Shown: piece after piece, positions 11,395-21,683 of the stretch
Numbering within the stretch: the first letter of the stretch is position 1
How the letters are laid out: every line of letters starts with the position of its first letter
DNA from: Leptobrachium leishanense
Taxonomy: Eukaryota > Chordata > Amphibia > Anura > Megophryidae
Direction: 5' to 3'
DNA length: 64,000 nt
Assembly (NCBI GenBank): GCA_009667805.1
Contig: CM019070.1
Span: 59,834,735 to 59,898,734 of the forward strand
The notes under the pieces: generated by a model
Databases searched by the model: none
What the model was told of the DNA's origin: nothing
Seen by the model: only the letters and a program-made list of their open reading frames with translations
Translations under genes and position numbers: made by a program

Positions 11395-11732
11395 TTTAGC
11401 GTCGGCAACAGTGCCGTCACACCGTAACCCCTCTGAGGATATGAATCTGATACAGGCGTCAGTGGCAGTGCACCCAAATATTGTGCTTTTGGTGCCAGGC
11501 CTGCAAGTACTATCATACAGTAACCCCTCTGTAGTATTGTGGAAGAATGCAGGGGCGGACCTTGCGGTCCTATATTAAAAAGATATGCATCTGTTAAAGG
11601 CGTCAGTGCACCCAGATATTGTGCTTTTGGTGCCAGGTCAGCAAGTGCATTCATACAGTAACCCCTCTGTGGTATTGTGGAAGAATGCAGGGATGGACCA
11701 TGTGGTCCTATATTAAAAATATATGAATCTGG
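11395..11732. repeat. hAT subterminal repeats, left block
   Basis: Modules of about 120-130 bp repeat the phrases attgtgcttttggtgcca, catacagtaacccctctg and gtattgtggaagaatgcag. Equivalent modules continue on the other side of the nested LTR element at 14741-14995, showing that the LTR element landed inside this block. Subterminal repeats of hAT elements are commonly transposase binding sites; here that role is inferred. Confidence 0.65.
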
Positions 11733-11843
11733 TGTAGCTCTCACTCCCGGAGGAGCCGCTGAAAATGAACCACGGGTCAGTCTCCCCCTGGTGGCCATTT
11801 CAAATAAATGCATCAGAACAGTCTTTTTAAACACAGCACTACA
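11733..11843 (-). repeat. Short LTR (3' LTR on minus strand)
   Basis: 111 bp, TGTAG...CTACA. On the minus strand it is preceded by a purine-rich tract (complement of 11844-11855) that would prime plus-strand synthesis. Compared with the 936-bp LTR at 37862-38797 it keeps both ends and lacks the middle. Confidence 0.85.
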
Positions 11844-12068
11844 CTCTCCCCCCCTTAAACTCTTGGGTCCTCCCAAGAACGTGTAACGGGTACATGTAAC
11901 GGTCATACATAACACATCATAACATAACAGTTGCATTACATTTCTAACTTTAGCCTATATATTCAGGGTTGAAAACAGGCAGCAAATATCCTCAATCTCA
12001 CCCAAACCCCTAGACACCTCTGTAAGTAGGGCTGACACTCCAGGAAACCTCCGGACAGTTGTTACAGC

Positions 12069-12899
12069 TTACTCTGTGCTATGTCCTGGTGAATCATACG
12101 TGAGTCTCTGAGGGGGTCGTTCAAATTCTCCAGGGTCCTCTTCAGTCGGGAGAGCTGACTCCACAGGCTCAATTCTCTCTCCTGTAGACCGAGTAGATAC
12201 ATCTTCCTCGGAATACGAGCCTTCCAGTGAAGGCATAGAACTGTAATCTATGGATATTTCCTCCAGAACTTCAGAAACTTCCCGTGCTTGAGTCATAACT
12301 TCAGAAATATCAGGTTCTAAATCACTCTCACTCCGGTCAGAGACTGGCTTGACGCCCTGAGACTCAGGTGTCCACACCCAGCTCAGACTCCAGCCTTCCT
12401 CTTCACTGTCTTCTTCACTCTCCCCGATGGGACGTAACTGCCGAGACCGAGTAATAGAAGTCGGACGAGATATAGGCAGACCAGGCACAGAGAATTTGTC
12501 TCCAATCGGTACTTGTACAGTCTCTCCTGACCGTAGGACCTTCTCTGTCCCTTCCGTTCTCCTCAGCCTTCTTACTTCTGTAGTGGCTCTCTGTTCTTTG
12601 ACCCTCCGTGGACAGGCCCGAAGTGACATCGAGTGTGCCTTCTTAGGAGCAGGACTCTCTTCCGTGACCAGTGGGGTTAACCAGAGGTTCCGTGACCAGA
12701 GGTGTCTCAACACATCAGCGTTCATCCCCACTATCATAGAACTTCGATTAGCTCCCGAGGGACGAGGACACACAATTGCCAATGTGTCACATACTCCCGG
12801 TTGTCCAGTGATTTCCGAACTGAATTCTAGTTTCACCTGTATATATCCATCATAGGGAAACTTCTCCATTCCCATACCCCAGATTTTGAGATCCTTCAA
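12069..12899 (-). pseudogene. Protease remainder plus acidic extension of the gag-only element
   Basis: This continues the gag-protease frame after a single in-frame TAG near 12916. Its first 90 residues (LKIWGMG...YDGYIQVKLE...NRSSMIVGMNADV) match the protease of the larger element at 35738-36010, and TEKVLRSGE matches its linker. After that the two diverge: here about 130 residues are acidic and serine-rich (for example ESEEDSEEEG, EEDVSTRSTGE) with no recognised fold, ending in TGA-region stop before 12069. The stop falls inside the protease, 13 residues after the DSGA active site, so it is a disabling mutation rather than a programmed readthrough site. Confidence 0.6.
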
Positions 12900-12920
12900 T
12901 TTCTTCAGGGGTATATGCTT

Positions 12921-14566
12921 CTAATATTTCTGATAGAAGTCTCGGTAAATCAGCGTTACTTGAGCACCCGAATCTAGAAGAGCCTTAGTATAGACTCCTT
13001 CCACTTGAACCGGGATGATGGGCGAAGGACCTATCAACTTGTCAGGGAACTTTCTCGCAGCAGCAGGAGAGGTAGACCCAGTCTGTTGTACTCTAACCCT
13101 TGTTCTCATACGTGGTGACTGCGGGCATACATTGTCTTCTTGTGACATAGGACCAGACCTCCAGGGAGAGGATCTCCTAGGTCTAGCAGGCACATATAGA
13201 GACCCTCCCTGTCTCCTTTCTGGGCACTGAGCCTTGAAATGGCCGAATTCTCTACAGGTGAAACATCTTCCCCACGAGGATGAGGGCACACTTTCTTCCT
13301 GTGGCTCATTTGAAAATCCTCTGTCGGAGACCACAGCAACCGCTGCTGTTCGTATATCTGAGAGAGACTTCTGTATTTCAGTCTGCATTTCTACTACTTT
13401 CAAGATTGCCCGGCATAGGTCCGTGTGTGTCTGTTCCATCTTGACTTGGGCTTCTTGTACTCTCGCGAGAGTCTTTTGTATCTCACCATACACCTGGTTT
13501 GACGACTTTGGAGTTATCTCCGGCTCATATGTCTCTTCCGGATCTTCTTCATCTGATGAACACTCGTTATACTCTATGGGTTGCGCATAGACCTTTTCTC
13601 CCCTTCTTCCAAGCTTCTCTTCCAGAAGGGCTTCTTCCTCCCGAACAACTCGAATCAGTTCTAGGTAATTTAACTCTTTATTACCTTCTCGAGTCCTCAG
13701 CTGCAACATCACAGGATCTAAAGGTAAGGCACTCTTCAATATCTGACTCATTCTAACCTGATCTACTGTAGTGGTGTCTGTTTCTTTCTTCAACAGTACT
13801 TGGTACAGTATCTTATCCAGGCGCCTCATGTATTCTGTCATCTTCTCACCCCTTTTCTGGTAAGTATGCTCATATTGGTACATTAGCTCAGCAGCCTTTT
13901 CCGTTCGCCCGAAGACTTCCTGTAATATGTTCAGGTAATCTAGAGCAGTACAGTCTCTCTTACTCAGCTTCAGATTCCTGACAGCCTCTGACGCAGGTCC
14001 CTTTAAGCTCTCAGTAATTCTTTGCTTCTTCTGCGCTTCAGAGACGTCCCACTCATCCAGAGCCTGCATCGCTTGTTCTACCCATTCTTCGAAGGTTTCT
14101 TCTCCCGCCGGAGTTGGCAAGTTTCCTGAAAATTTTTCCAACTTCCGATATCCGAAGCTGATGTAAGAAGGGTGAGCCCTCTGACACTTAACCACGAGGT
14201 CTCCAATAGCAGCAATGAACTCCGGCCCGATCATGGCCAGCGGGTTGGATGCAGGAATGTTCGCTGAATCACCACGTGGCTTACTTGGCTGGATCAGACG
14301 AACTTCCACGTCGTCGGTTAGCTGTATACCCACGCCCTGAAAACACACAGGAACACCCTTTCTCCACTCGAAAAGAACATACGTGTGAGAAGTCTCTGGG
14401 TTCAATTTGATGTCGCTAGAAACCCCCGCTGGTCAGGTGCCAATGCTGCCACGGCCAAGCGGATCTGCTCTTCTGCCCAGGTGTCTAGAGGAATATCCAT
14501 TACTACACTCAACTCTAACTGGCCACCCTGTGCTTTACACCACTCTGCTGCTTCGTCTGGGTCCAT
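12921..14566 (-). pseudogene. PNMA-like Gag and protease start, Ty3/gypsy
   Basis: The first ATG (14566, MDPDEAAEWC) opens a frame that closes with TGA at about 14404. The rest continues in another frame to 12921, so one frameshift lies near 14410-14430. The capsid region (GEETFEEWVEQAM, ITESLKGPASEAVRNLK, YLNILQEVFGRTEKA, REEEALLEEK) follows the pattern of the PNMA/MOAP family, host genes known to descend from Ty3/gypsy gag. A zinc knuckle CFTCREFGHFKAQC (CCHC) and the aspartic-protease site LLDSGAQVTLI follow. Gag would package the element RNA in the cytoplasm. The N-terminal WC...VVMDIP segment resembles the PNMA N-terminus as well, which suggests that part is also retroelement-derived. 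Confidence 0.8.
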
Positions 14567-14603
14567 ATTTAACCCTTTAAATGCGGTTTTTCCAGAGACT
14601 GAG

Positions 14604-14623
14604 ATCCCGGAAACGAGCCCCCA
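14604..14623 (-). promoter_or_regulatory. tRNA-Pro-type primer-binding site, two-base insertion
   Basis: On the minus strand, two bases after the LTR, the sequence matches the 3' end of tRNA-Pro except for two extra bases in the middle. The perfect 18-base version is found at the same place in the larger element (37842-37859). Confidence 0.7.
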
Positions 14624-14625
14624 CG

Positions 14626-14736
14626 TGTAGCGCTCACTCCCGGAGGAGCCGCTGAAAATGAACCATGGGTCAGTCTCCCCCTGGTGGCCATTTCAAATAA
14701 ATGCATCAGAACAGTCTTTTTAAACACAGCGCTACA
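14626..14736 (-). repeat. Short LTR (5' LTR on minus strand)
   Basis: 111 bp, three differences from the partner at 11733-11843. A tttaaaaag TATA-like sequence near its 5' side is the only promoter-like signal seen. How so short an LTR supplies both promoter and polyadenylation signals is unclear. Confidence 0.85.
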
Positions 14737-14740
14737 CTGG

Positions 14741-14995
14741 TAATGGGCGTCAGTCCACCCAGATATTGTGCTTTTGGTGCCAGACTGCCAGGCCAGCAAG
14801 TACTATCATACAGTAACCCCTCTGTAGTATTGTGGAAGAGTGCAGGGTTGGACCCTGCGGTTCAAAAAATTAGAATGATATAAATGTGGCACAGGCGGCA
14901 GTGCAGCCAAATATTGTGCCTTTCATGGCAGCAAGTGCCTTCACACCGTAACCCTTTTGTGGTATTGTGGAAGAGTTCAGTGCTGGAGGTTTTGT
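14741..14995. repeat. hAT subterminal repeats, continuation
   Basis: Two further modules of the block that begins at 11395, with the phrases attgtgcttttggtgcca, catacagtaacccctctg and ggtattgtggaagag. Confidence 0.6.
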
Positions 14996-15017
14996 GAATG
15001 CAGAAGACATCCCCAAT

Positions 15018-18000
15018 CTATTCCGTTACTTCAGCATCAGGGGATTGATAGCTGCTGATCCAGGACGGATTCATTTTTATAAATGTCAGCCGGTCTACAG
15101 AGTCGGTGGACAGACGCACTCTTTTGTCTGTGACAAAACCTCCAGTGGCACTGAACGTCCTTTCAGAAAGCATGCTAGATGAAGGGCAACCGAGTAGCTG
15201 CATAGCATATTGGCTAAGTTCTGGCCAGTGATCCAATCTCAACACCCAGTAAGCCAGTGGATCATCTGCTGGAAACGTATCCAGGTCTGCCCTTGCCCCT
15301 AGGTAGTCCTGCACCATATGGTGAAGACGCTGGCAATGGGTGCCTACATTTGACGTCCCTGGGCGTCGTGGACTAAAAAAAATTAAAAATGCATCAGTCA
15401 AGCGGCCCTGGCCTTCACCACTATTCCTCTGATCACCCGCAGCCTCAGAAGCACGTGTGTCAGCACTTGGTAATCTACCAGTGCCTGGAAAGGTGTTACA
15501 CAAGTGTCGCTTTAGAGCGTCCTCAAGTTTTTTCATCCTGTGCTGCCTCTGTGCGGGCAGGATGAGCTCTGCAACTTTACCCTTGTATCGTGGATCAAGA
15601 AGGGTTGCCAACCAGTAATGATCCCTCTTCTTGATAGCACGAATCCTGAGGTCCTTTAGCAGGCTTTGCATTATAAGGGAGCCCATGCAGCATAGGTTGG
15701 CGGTGGCATTAGCTTCCGAGTCTTCCTGGTCAATGAGGATGACCCCATCGTGCACTTCCTCCTCCCAGCCATGCACTAGCCCTTGTGTTTCTGGGCACAC
15801 GAAACCCTCCCTTGAGGAATACCCACCTTCAATGCCCCCACTACTTAAATATTCCTCCTCATCCTCCTCCTGTCTGATTTGAGTAGGACCCGCTGGAATG
15901 CTGTCTGCGGAAAGACTGGGGCCTTGAGAGCTAGGGAAGGCCTCCTCTTCCTCCCGCTGCTCTGCCTCTAGAGCCACATCTATAATTCCCCGCAGAGTGT
16001 GCTCCAGCAGGAACACTAAAGGAATTGTGTCACTGATGCATGCACTGTCCCTGCTCACCATCCTCGTTGCCTCCTCAAATGGTGACATTACAGTGCATGC
16101 ATCCTTGATCATCAGCCACTGCGGGGGGGGACCAAGTTGACCTGGACCTGTCCTTGTGCCATACTCACACAGGTACTCGTTGATGGCCCTCTGCTGCTTG
16201 TGCAGACGCTGCAGCATTGCTAATGTCGAGTTCCACCTGGTGGGCATGTCACAGATCAGATGGTTTGTGGGAAGGTGGAATTCTCTTTGAATTTCTGCCA
16301 GGTGAATGCTTGCTGGGAATGACCGTCTGAAGTGGCTGCAGACTTTTCTGGCCTGGCTGAGAAGCTCTGCCAGCCCTGGGTACTTGGTTTGGAAACGCTG
16401 TACCACTAGATTTAGGACGTGTGCTAGGCATGGTACATGTGTCAATTTACCCTTGCGTAGGGTGGAGAGAAGGTTGCTGCCATTATCACAGATGATCATT
16501 CCCAGCTGAAGCTGGCGTGGTGTTAACCATCTCTGCATCTGGCCCTGCAGAGCTGGCAGAATTTCTGGCCCGGTGTGGCTCCTGTCCCCTAAACAAACCA
16601 GCTCAAGCACAGTATGGCTTCTTTTTGCTTGAGCCATTACATAGACCTTGTCAGGCGTCGGTTTGTTTTCAAAATTTTTATTTTATAACATGGTTTAACT
16701 GCCACTTCGCCAGAGACAGAGAAGGAGGAGAAGGGAGAGGGAGAGGTGGTGGTGGTGGAGCAGACAGACCTCATACAAGCAGCTTTCTGGAGGTGTGGTG
16801 GATGAGCAAGCTCCAGCACAGAGCCCCGTCTTGGATCCCTCCTAGCTGCAATCAGAGTTACCCAGTGTGCCGTGAAAGAAATGTAATGACCCTGTCCATG
16901 CTTGCTGGACCATGTGTCTAAAGTCACATGCACCTTGCTGCTGACTGCCTTTCCCAATGACTCGATAACATTGTCTTCCACGTGCTGGTATAGTGCTGGA
17001 ATGGCCTTGCGTGAAAAGTAATGGCGTTTTGGAACCTGCCACTGTGGTACAGCACATTCAGCAAATTCACAGAAGGGAGCAGAGTCCACCAGCTGGAAAG
17101 GCAGCAGCTGCAATGCGAGTAATTTTGCTAAGCTGGCATTTAGACGCTGTGCTTGGATGGTTGGGACTATATTTTTTCTTACGCTGCAGCAGCTGCGGCA
17201 ACGTAATCTGACTGCGTAAATCTTCAGCTGATGGGATGCTGTCACATTGTGAGGAAGGACCTGGTACATCCATTACTGTAGCATCATCCCTGTCAGTGGA
17301 GGTTGTAGGCAATGACATGGCAGGACATACAGTGGGGGTAGAGACAGATGAGGAGGAGGACCTACGCAAAGTTTTGCGCCAACGGGATGTGTGGCAGGAG
17401 GTCACATGTTGCCTCAAGCAGGTGGTACCCAAGTGTCCGGTGTCTTTCCCACGCTTAAGCCTCATCTGACATAGATTACAAATAGCAACGGTGGGGTCTG
17501 CTGCACATTTCTTAAAGAACTCCCAGCAGACAGCAGAGTTCCTGCGTGTGTGCTTTGAGACAACAGCGCTCTGCACCGGAGCAGCTCTGACATCTGATGC
17601 CTTGGACTGGCTAGTGCTACAGTTGGACATAGAGGATGTTGTGCCTCGTGTTTGCTGTGCCTCCTCCCCCTCCTCCTCACTTGATTCCTCTGTTCGATCT
17701 GGCATTCAGGTGGAGTCAGTGACCTCATCATCAATGTCATCTTCACCCCTATCTCCTCGTCACTGGAGCCAACTTGGCAGTATGCTGCAGCTGCTGGGGC
17801 AACATGAGTGCCAGTTATTTGTGTGTCATCACTGGCACCCCCTTCCTCTAGGTTGATTATACTCCCTTCCTCAACCTCAGAGATTGAATCAGAGCACTGT
17901 ACTTGCTGCGCATCCTCAAGCAGCATGTCACTCTCATTGTAGTCAAACAATTCAGCTTACTCCTCCGTTTGTGATAGCGAGGCTATGGCAGGAGTAGCTG

Positions 18001-18298
18001 TGGACATGGAGGCTGCATTAGATGCTTTGGCAGCTGAGGTGGACTGTAAAGCACTACAAGTCTGGCTGGCAGAGGACTCGGAGGATGAGGATGGCCTGGT
18101 TAGCCAATCCACCAAATCCTCTGTATGTTGCTGCTGCTTAAGAAGACGGCCAACACCAGTTAGAAAGGACAAGCATGCCCCTGCAGAGGATGCACCACGT
18201 CCACCACGACCAGAGGCACAGCCTCCCGACACAGGGGCTGCTTGCCCTCTTATCTGTGTCTGGAAGCGTCTGCCTGTCCATTTTGTTCTTTCAGACAT
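15018..18298 (-). pseudogene. hAT transposase (BED finger to dimerisation domain), broken
   Basis: Reading from ATG at 18298: a low-complexity Ser/Ala-rich N-terminus, an acidic segment, and a BED zinc finger near 17590-17440 (WEFFKK, CNLCQMRL, HVTSCH). Next comes the catalytic core (LDTWSSKHGQGHYIS, LGDRSHTGPEIL, ICDNGSNL, CLAHVLNLVV), DMPTRWNST, and the C-terminal dimerisation domain (DPLAYWVLRLDHWPELS, SSMLSERTFSATGGFVTDKR) ending at 15018. It cuts and pastes its own element in the nucleus. Damage: an in-frame TAA at about 17954, frameshifts near 17710 and near 17190. A 215-bp non-hAT segment at 16647-16861 has GT...AG ends and restores the core when removed, so it may be an intron. Total length is near 1000 codons, usual for BED-type hAT enzymes. 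Confidence 0.85.
16647..16861 (-). other. Possible intron inside the hAT transposase
   Basis: The conserved core stops after ...FTAHW and resumes at about 16646 in another frame with ...AKRSHTVLEL. Between them, minus-strand sequence begins GTAACT (donor-like, after TGG) and ends CAAG before the resumed frame; removing it joins the two parts in phase. The acceptor has a poor pyrimidine tract. An insertion that happens to have these ends is the alternative. Confidence 0.45.
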
Positions 18299-18339
18299 GG
18301 TGAGTGATTTATAGATTAATATATACAGAACTCTGATTC

Positions 18340-18890
18340 AACTCTGGTATAAAGATTTACAGAACTCTGGTATAACAAAGTGAGACACCTTGATAGCTGG
18401 CAGCCAGTGACAAGACACAGATTACAATTCCCTCCTATAAATCAGTGGGACCCCCTGATGGGTGGCAGTGAGAAGCCACAGATTACAATTCGCATAAATC
18501 TGCTAGAAGTATGTGGGACCCCCTGAAGGGTGGCAGTGAGAAGCCACAGATTACAAATCTCAGAAACCTCCTATAAATCAGTGAGACCCCTGATGGGTGG
18601 CAGCCAGTGAGAACACACAGATTATAACAATTCCCAAATATTTTGTAGAAATTTGTGACCCCCAAAATACTTGCTGGCAGTGACAAGACACAGATCACCT
18701 AAATTTCCAGATATTGTGTAAAAATTAGTGACCCCCAAAATACTGCGTGGTACTGGCTGTGTGACAAGAGACAGATCACCTCAATTCCCAAATATTTTGT
18801 AGAAATTTGTGACCCCCAAAATACTTGCTGGCCGTGACAAGACACACATCACCTCAATTCCCAGATATTTGGTAGAAATGAGACCTCTCC
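18340..18890. repeat. hAT subterminal tandem repeats, right block
   Basis: About seven diverged modules of 60-85 bp repeat the phrases gacaagacacagatcacc, caattcccaaatattttgtag and gtgacccccaaaatactt. They lie between the transposase start and the right terminus and are unlike the left-block modules. Confidence 0.65.
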
Positions 18891-19269
18891 CCAGTAGCAT
18901 TGCAGACCGGCAGTAAGAACACAAAACAACAATGAAATCTCCTCTCAAATGCGTGCAGAAGCGCTGCGTGGAAACCTTATATAGTGTGCTGCGGGACTTA
19001 GCTCTGTGAGCCCATGATTGGGCAAAATTTGCCCAATCAGGACTCTGAGCCGTGATTGGCATAGTGTTGAACCTGTCTTGCACCAGACCTTTGGTCAGGT
19101 GCAAGGCTGTAGCCAATTACGAGCTTCAGGCCAGTGGGAAAGTGCATTGTGGTCCATTGTGGTGCATTGTGGTCGAACATGCGGCGAACACCCGGAAATG
19201 TTCGGAGTTCGCGAACAGAACGAACAGGCTAAGTTCGGTCCGAACTCCGAACCGAACAGCTCATCCCTA

Positions 19270-19773
19270 GTCTTCAACAGCTCGAGTGTTTGTTGTTCTC
19301 TTGGCTTGTCTGGGGCATCTCCTTCCTTGGTGACCTTACTGGACGAAGAGGGCTGCGACTCCTTGATCTAGCTCTTTCTTGTCTTGGTCTTTGGAAAGCG
19401 TGGCCTACGTGACTACACCCTTCTCCCCTGCCCCTCCGTTCTACATCAAATTAAAAGAGGTGATCTATTACCTCCTCACTAAACACATACCACCGGAAAA
19501 AATAGTTTTCAACGTCGTCTTATGCTCTGATGGTTGATCACGCGATCACCAGCATGGTCAGATTCCACGGCATGCGCATTTTCAAGTTCATCATCATGCG
19601 TTAGATCTATGATGTCAGGATCCATGGCTTCAGCCTCCTCATCACTTGGTGTTAGGTCGATGGTTTTGAGGATTGCATCATTGGCCTCATCGTATTCAGG
19701 TCGATAACCTTGGTAACTACGGCTTCATCCTCATCATTGCCGGTTAGTTCAATGATACTATTAACCATGGATC
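19270..19773 (-). pseudogene. SUMO-motif and Arg/Ser-rich exon of a RING ligase, 5' part
   Basis: On the minus strand the exon starts right after a strong splice acceptor (pyrimidine-rich ttgttttcctgcag, AG at 19774-19775). From ATG 19768 it encodes four hydrophobic-acidic clusters, each a classic SUMO-interacting motif: IIELTGNDEDE, VIDLN, TIDLTPSDEEAE and IIDLTHDDELE. Further on comes a basic stretch with ERARSRSRSPLRPVRSPRK, then EDQHDPET leading into the RING finger at 10837. SUMO motifs, a basic segment and a terminal RING are the layout of SUMO-targeted ubiquitin ligases such as RNF4. At least three frameshifts (near 19697, 19510 and 19280) and one TAA (near 19455) disable it. The acceptor argues for a decayed cellular exon or duplicate rather than a processed copy. 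Confidence 0.6.
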
Positions 19774-20559
19774 CTGCAGGAAAACAATATTTAATTAACA
19801 CAGCAATACAGTTTTGGTGGGTTTTTTTTAGCTGTAAAAAAAATGTTTTCACTAAACTAAACTAAAATAATGATCTACAATGCATATGCCAGAAGAAAGC
19901 TTTATTGTGAAAAGAAAATGTAAAAAATCTAGGACCCTATTCTAATGTTGCTGCTAGGCACAACCCTTGAGCCATACAACATAATGGCTGTCGTTGTGTT
20001 TACTTGGTTCATGGGACATTCCATCCAGACACAAGCTCTGCTAGAATCACGAAAGTAGCACCAGCTTAGATTAGTCTCCTATACTTTGGCCTATATTAAT
20101 TAATAGGCCTATGGCAGGCGTCTGCAACCTTAAACACTCAAAGAGCCATTTGGACCCGTTTCTCACAAGAAAAGCAAACCCTTTTTGTCATCTAAAATGA
20201 AGATAGTGCCTCATACTGTATATTGTTTTTTACCTTTATGCTATGTATGAAAAAAACATAGTGCGTTGCATTTATGAAATCCATAAACTGCTACAGAGAA
20301 AACAATTTTTTTTTATTTCTGCATGCAACAAAAACATTTTGAACTTCGAAAAAAAAGACACTGGGTTGAAGGTTCCGTTCAAGTAAAATACTCAAATGTC
20401 CAAAACTGCTGTCTGCTTCTGTGTGCCATCATCCTTTTATCGCGTGTACTGGAGCGTGCAGTCAGCTTTCAATCTGGAAAAAAAACGACAATTTCAATGA
20501 ACAATGTAAAATTATATATATGCAAAATAATAGCCAATTAAAATATTTTACCTGGTTAA

Positions 20560-21512
20560 TGTGATTTTTGCTCCTGAACCTCAGCACACCGTGTCTGCAT
20601 ATCAGGGCTGTGAAATGTCACCTTCATCTTCACACAGGATTGTAAACTTTTGTCTGTGAGGTATGAGCGATGTTTGTTTTTAATATAGTTCATGTTGGAG
20701 AAGACCTGCTCATATACGTATGTGGATCCGAAGATCGATAGAACTCCAAATGCATAATTTTTCATGTTCATATAACTGTTGGGGATGGCATTCCAGGTTT
20801 CAAATACAAGTCTGCCCGGTTTGGGAAGATTTTCAATATCACTTAATTTGTGATTCTGAACAAGAATGGCTTTCTGACCGGCAACATCTTCAAGATCAGC
20901 TGTCAAGCATTTGAACTTGGACACCCATATATCTTTGTCGGCCAGTTACATCTCAAGATCGGGTTGGCTTACACCTGCAAATGCAGTCATGTTCAATAGG
21001 AATGGATCAATTGTCAAGGGAGTGACAGGGAAGGATATACAGGGTTATTCAGAGAGAGGTGAAAACCAGGAGAATGACTGGAGAAGCGAAAATTCTAGAT
21101 CAAAATAGCCAAACCAGAAAAATTCTCCCATTTATCTCACTTTCCAAATCCGCTATTTTGATCTAGAATTTTCGCTACTCCAGTCGTTCTCCTGGTTTTC
21201 ACCTCTCTCTGAATAACCCTGAATGTGTTTTTTTTCCTCTCTGAACTCAAGGAATCGTTTCCCAAACAATGTTTGAATTTCGTTGATTGCAGACTGCAAA
21301 TACTCAGAATATATTATATCATGAGCTTGTTTGAACTCTCTCAAAGAGGGGAAGTGAGACCGTGTACCTCTCTGTAAATCCTTGGCGAACACTGGCAATT
21401 TACACTCGAATGCCAAAACCGCCTCCAGCATGTGCATTTGTGTGGGAAATTCTAGCATTTCTTGAAAGGAGGGGGCATACATGCAGACACCTAAGCAGGA
21501 ACCTGTTGTCAC
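20560..21512 (-). pseudogene. Charlie-type hAT transposase, C-terminal half, interrupted
   Basis: The upstream piece (21512 to about 21225) has AFECKLPVFAKDLQRG, SHFPSLREF and a FGKRFLEFREE segment. The downstream piece (20924-20560) has the dimerisation-domain signature FGSTYVYEQVFSNMNYIKNKHRS followed by LTDKSLQSCV (quoted in parts). The order matches the C-terminal half of Charlie-type hAT proteins and their domesticated relatives. A MITE at 21040-21221 separates the two pieces, and stops occur on either side. The catalytic N-terminal half is missing. Confidence 0.75.
21040..21221. mobile_element. Palindromic MITE, CAGGGTTATTCAGAGA family, copy 1
   Basis: Nearly full-length palindrome: cagggttattcagagagaggtg at the left, inverted at the right (quoted ends agree over about 16 bp), with complementary arms through aattctagatcaaaatagc. 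Sits inside the Charlie transposase. Other copies: 23694-23885 and 42950-43128. No consistent target duplication was found, so the superfamily is unassigned. Confidence 0.7.
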
Positions 21513-21683
21513 TGTCCCGTGCCACTCTCACATCCTGACACCAAGGCAACTATCAGTTCATCGGAGGATATAGACTGCTAATCCAAAATCTCTACTGCAT
21601 CCACTTCGTTTGGTAAGTATGAGAAGGGAAATAGTGATTGATTAAATATGAGTAATCAATTACACCATGTTATGTACCTCTAA

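Larger units (their letters stand above)
11733..14736 (-). mobile_element. Gag-protease-only Ty3/gypsy element with 111-bp LTRs
   Basis: Two 111-bp LTRs (11733-11843 and 14626-14736) differ at three positions. Both begin TGTAG and end CTACA, and the element is flanked by a 4-bp target duplication CTGG (11729-11732, 14737-14740). On the minus strand the order is LTR, a tRNA-Pro-like primer site, gag, protease, an acidic extension, a purine-rich tract, LTR. There is no reverse transcriptase, RNase H or integrase. It is therefore non-autonomous and presumably moved by enzymes of a relative such as the element at 32152-38797. Confidence 0.85.
10838..19269 (-). mobile_element. Full-length hAT (hobo/Ac) transposon
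   Basis: The ends are TAGGGATGAGC and GCTCATCCCTA, perfect 11-bp inverted repeats, flanked by the 8-bp target duplication GTCTTCAA (10830-10837 and 19270-19277). It encodes a BED-finger hAT transposase on the minus strand and has repeated subterminal modules on both sides. A 3.0-kb LTR element with its own 4-bp duplication sits inside (11733-14736). Without that insertion the transposon is about 5.4 kb. The transposase is disrupted, so it is no longer autonomous. Confidence 0.9.

Noticed and set aside
11382..11936. 184-codon minus-strand frame
   Set aside because: It spans hAT subterminal repeats and an LTR; the peptide repeats (LAPKAQYLGAL) mirror the DNA repeats.
12900..12918. In-frame TAG between protease parts as a readthrough signal
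   Set aside because: It lies within the protease, shortly after its active site, not at a gag/pol border, and the related element has a sense codon there.
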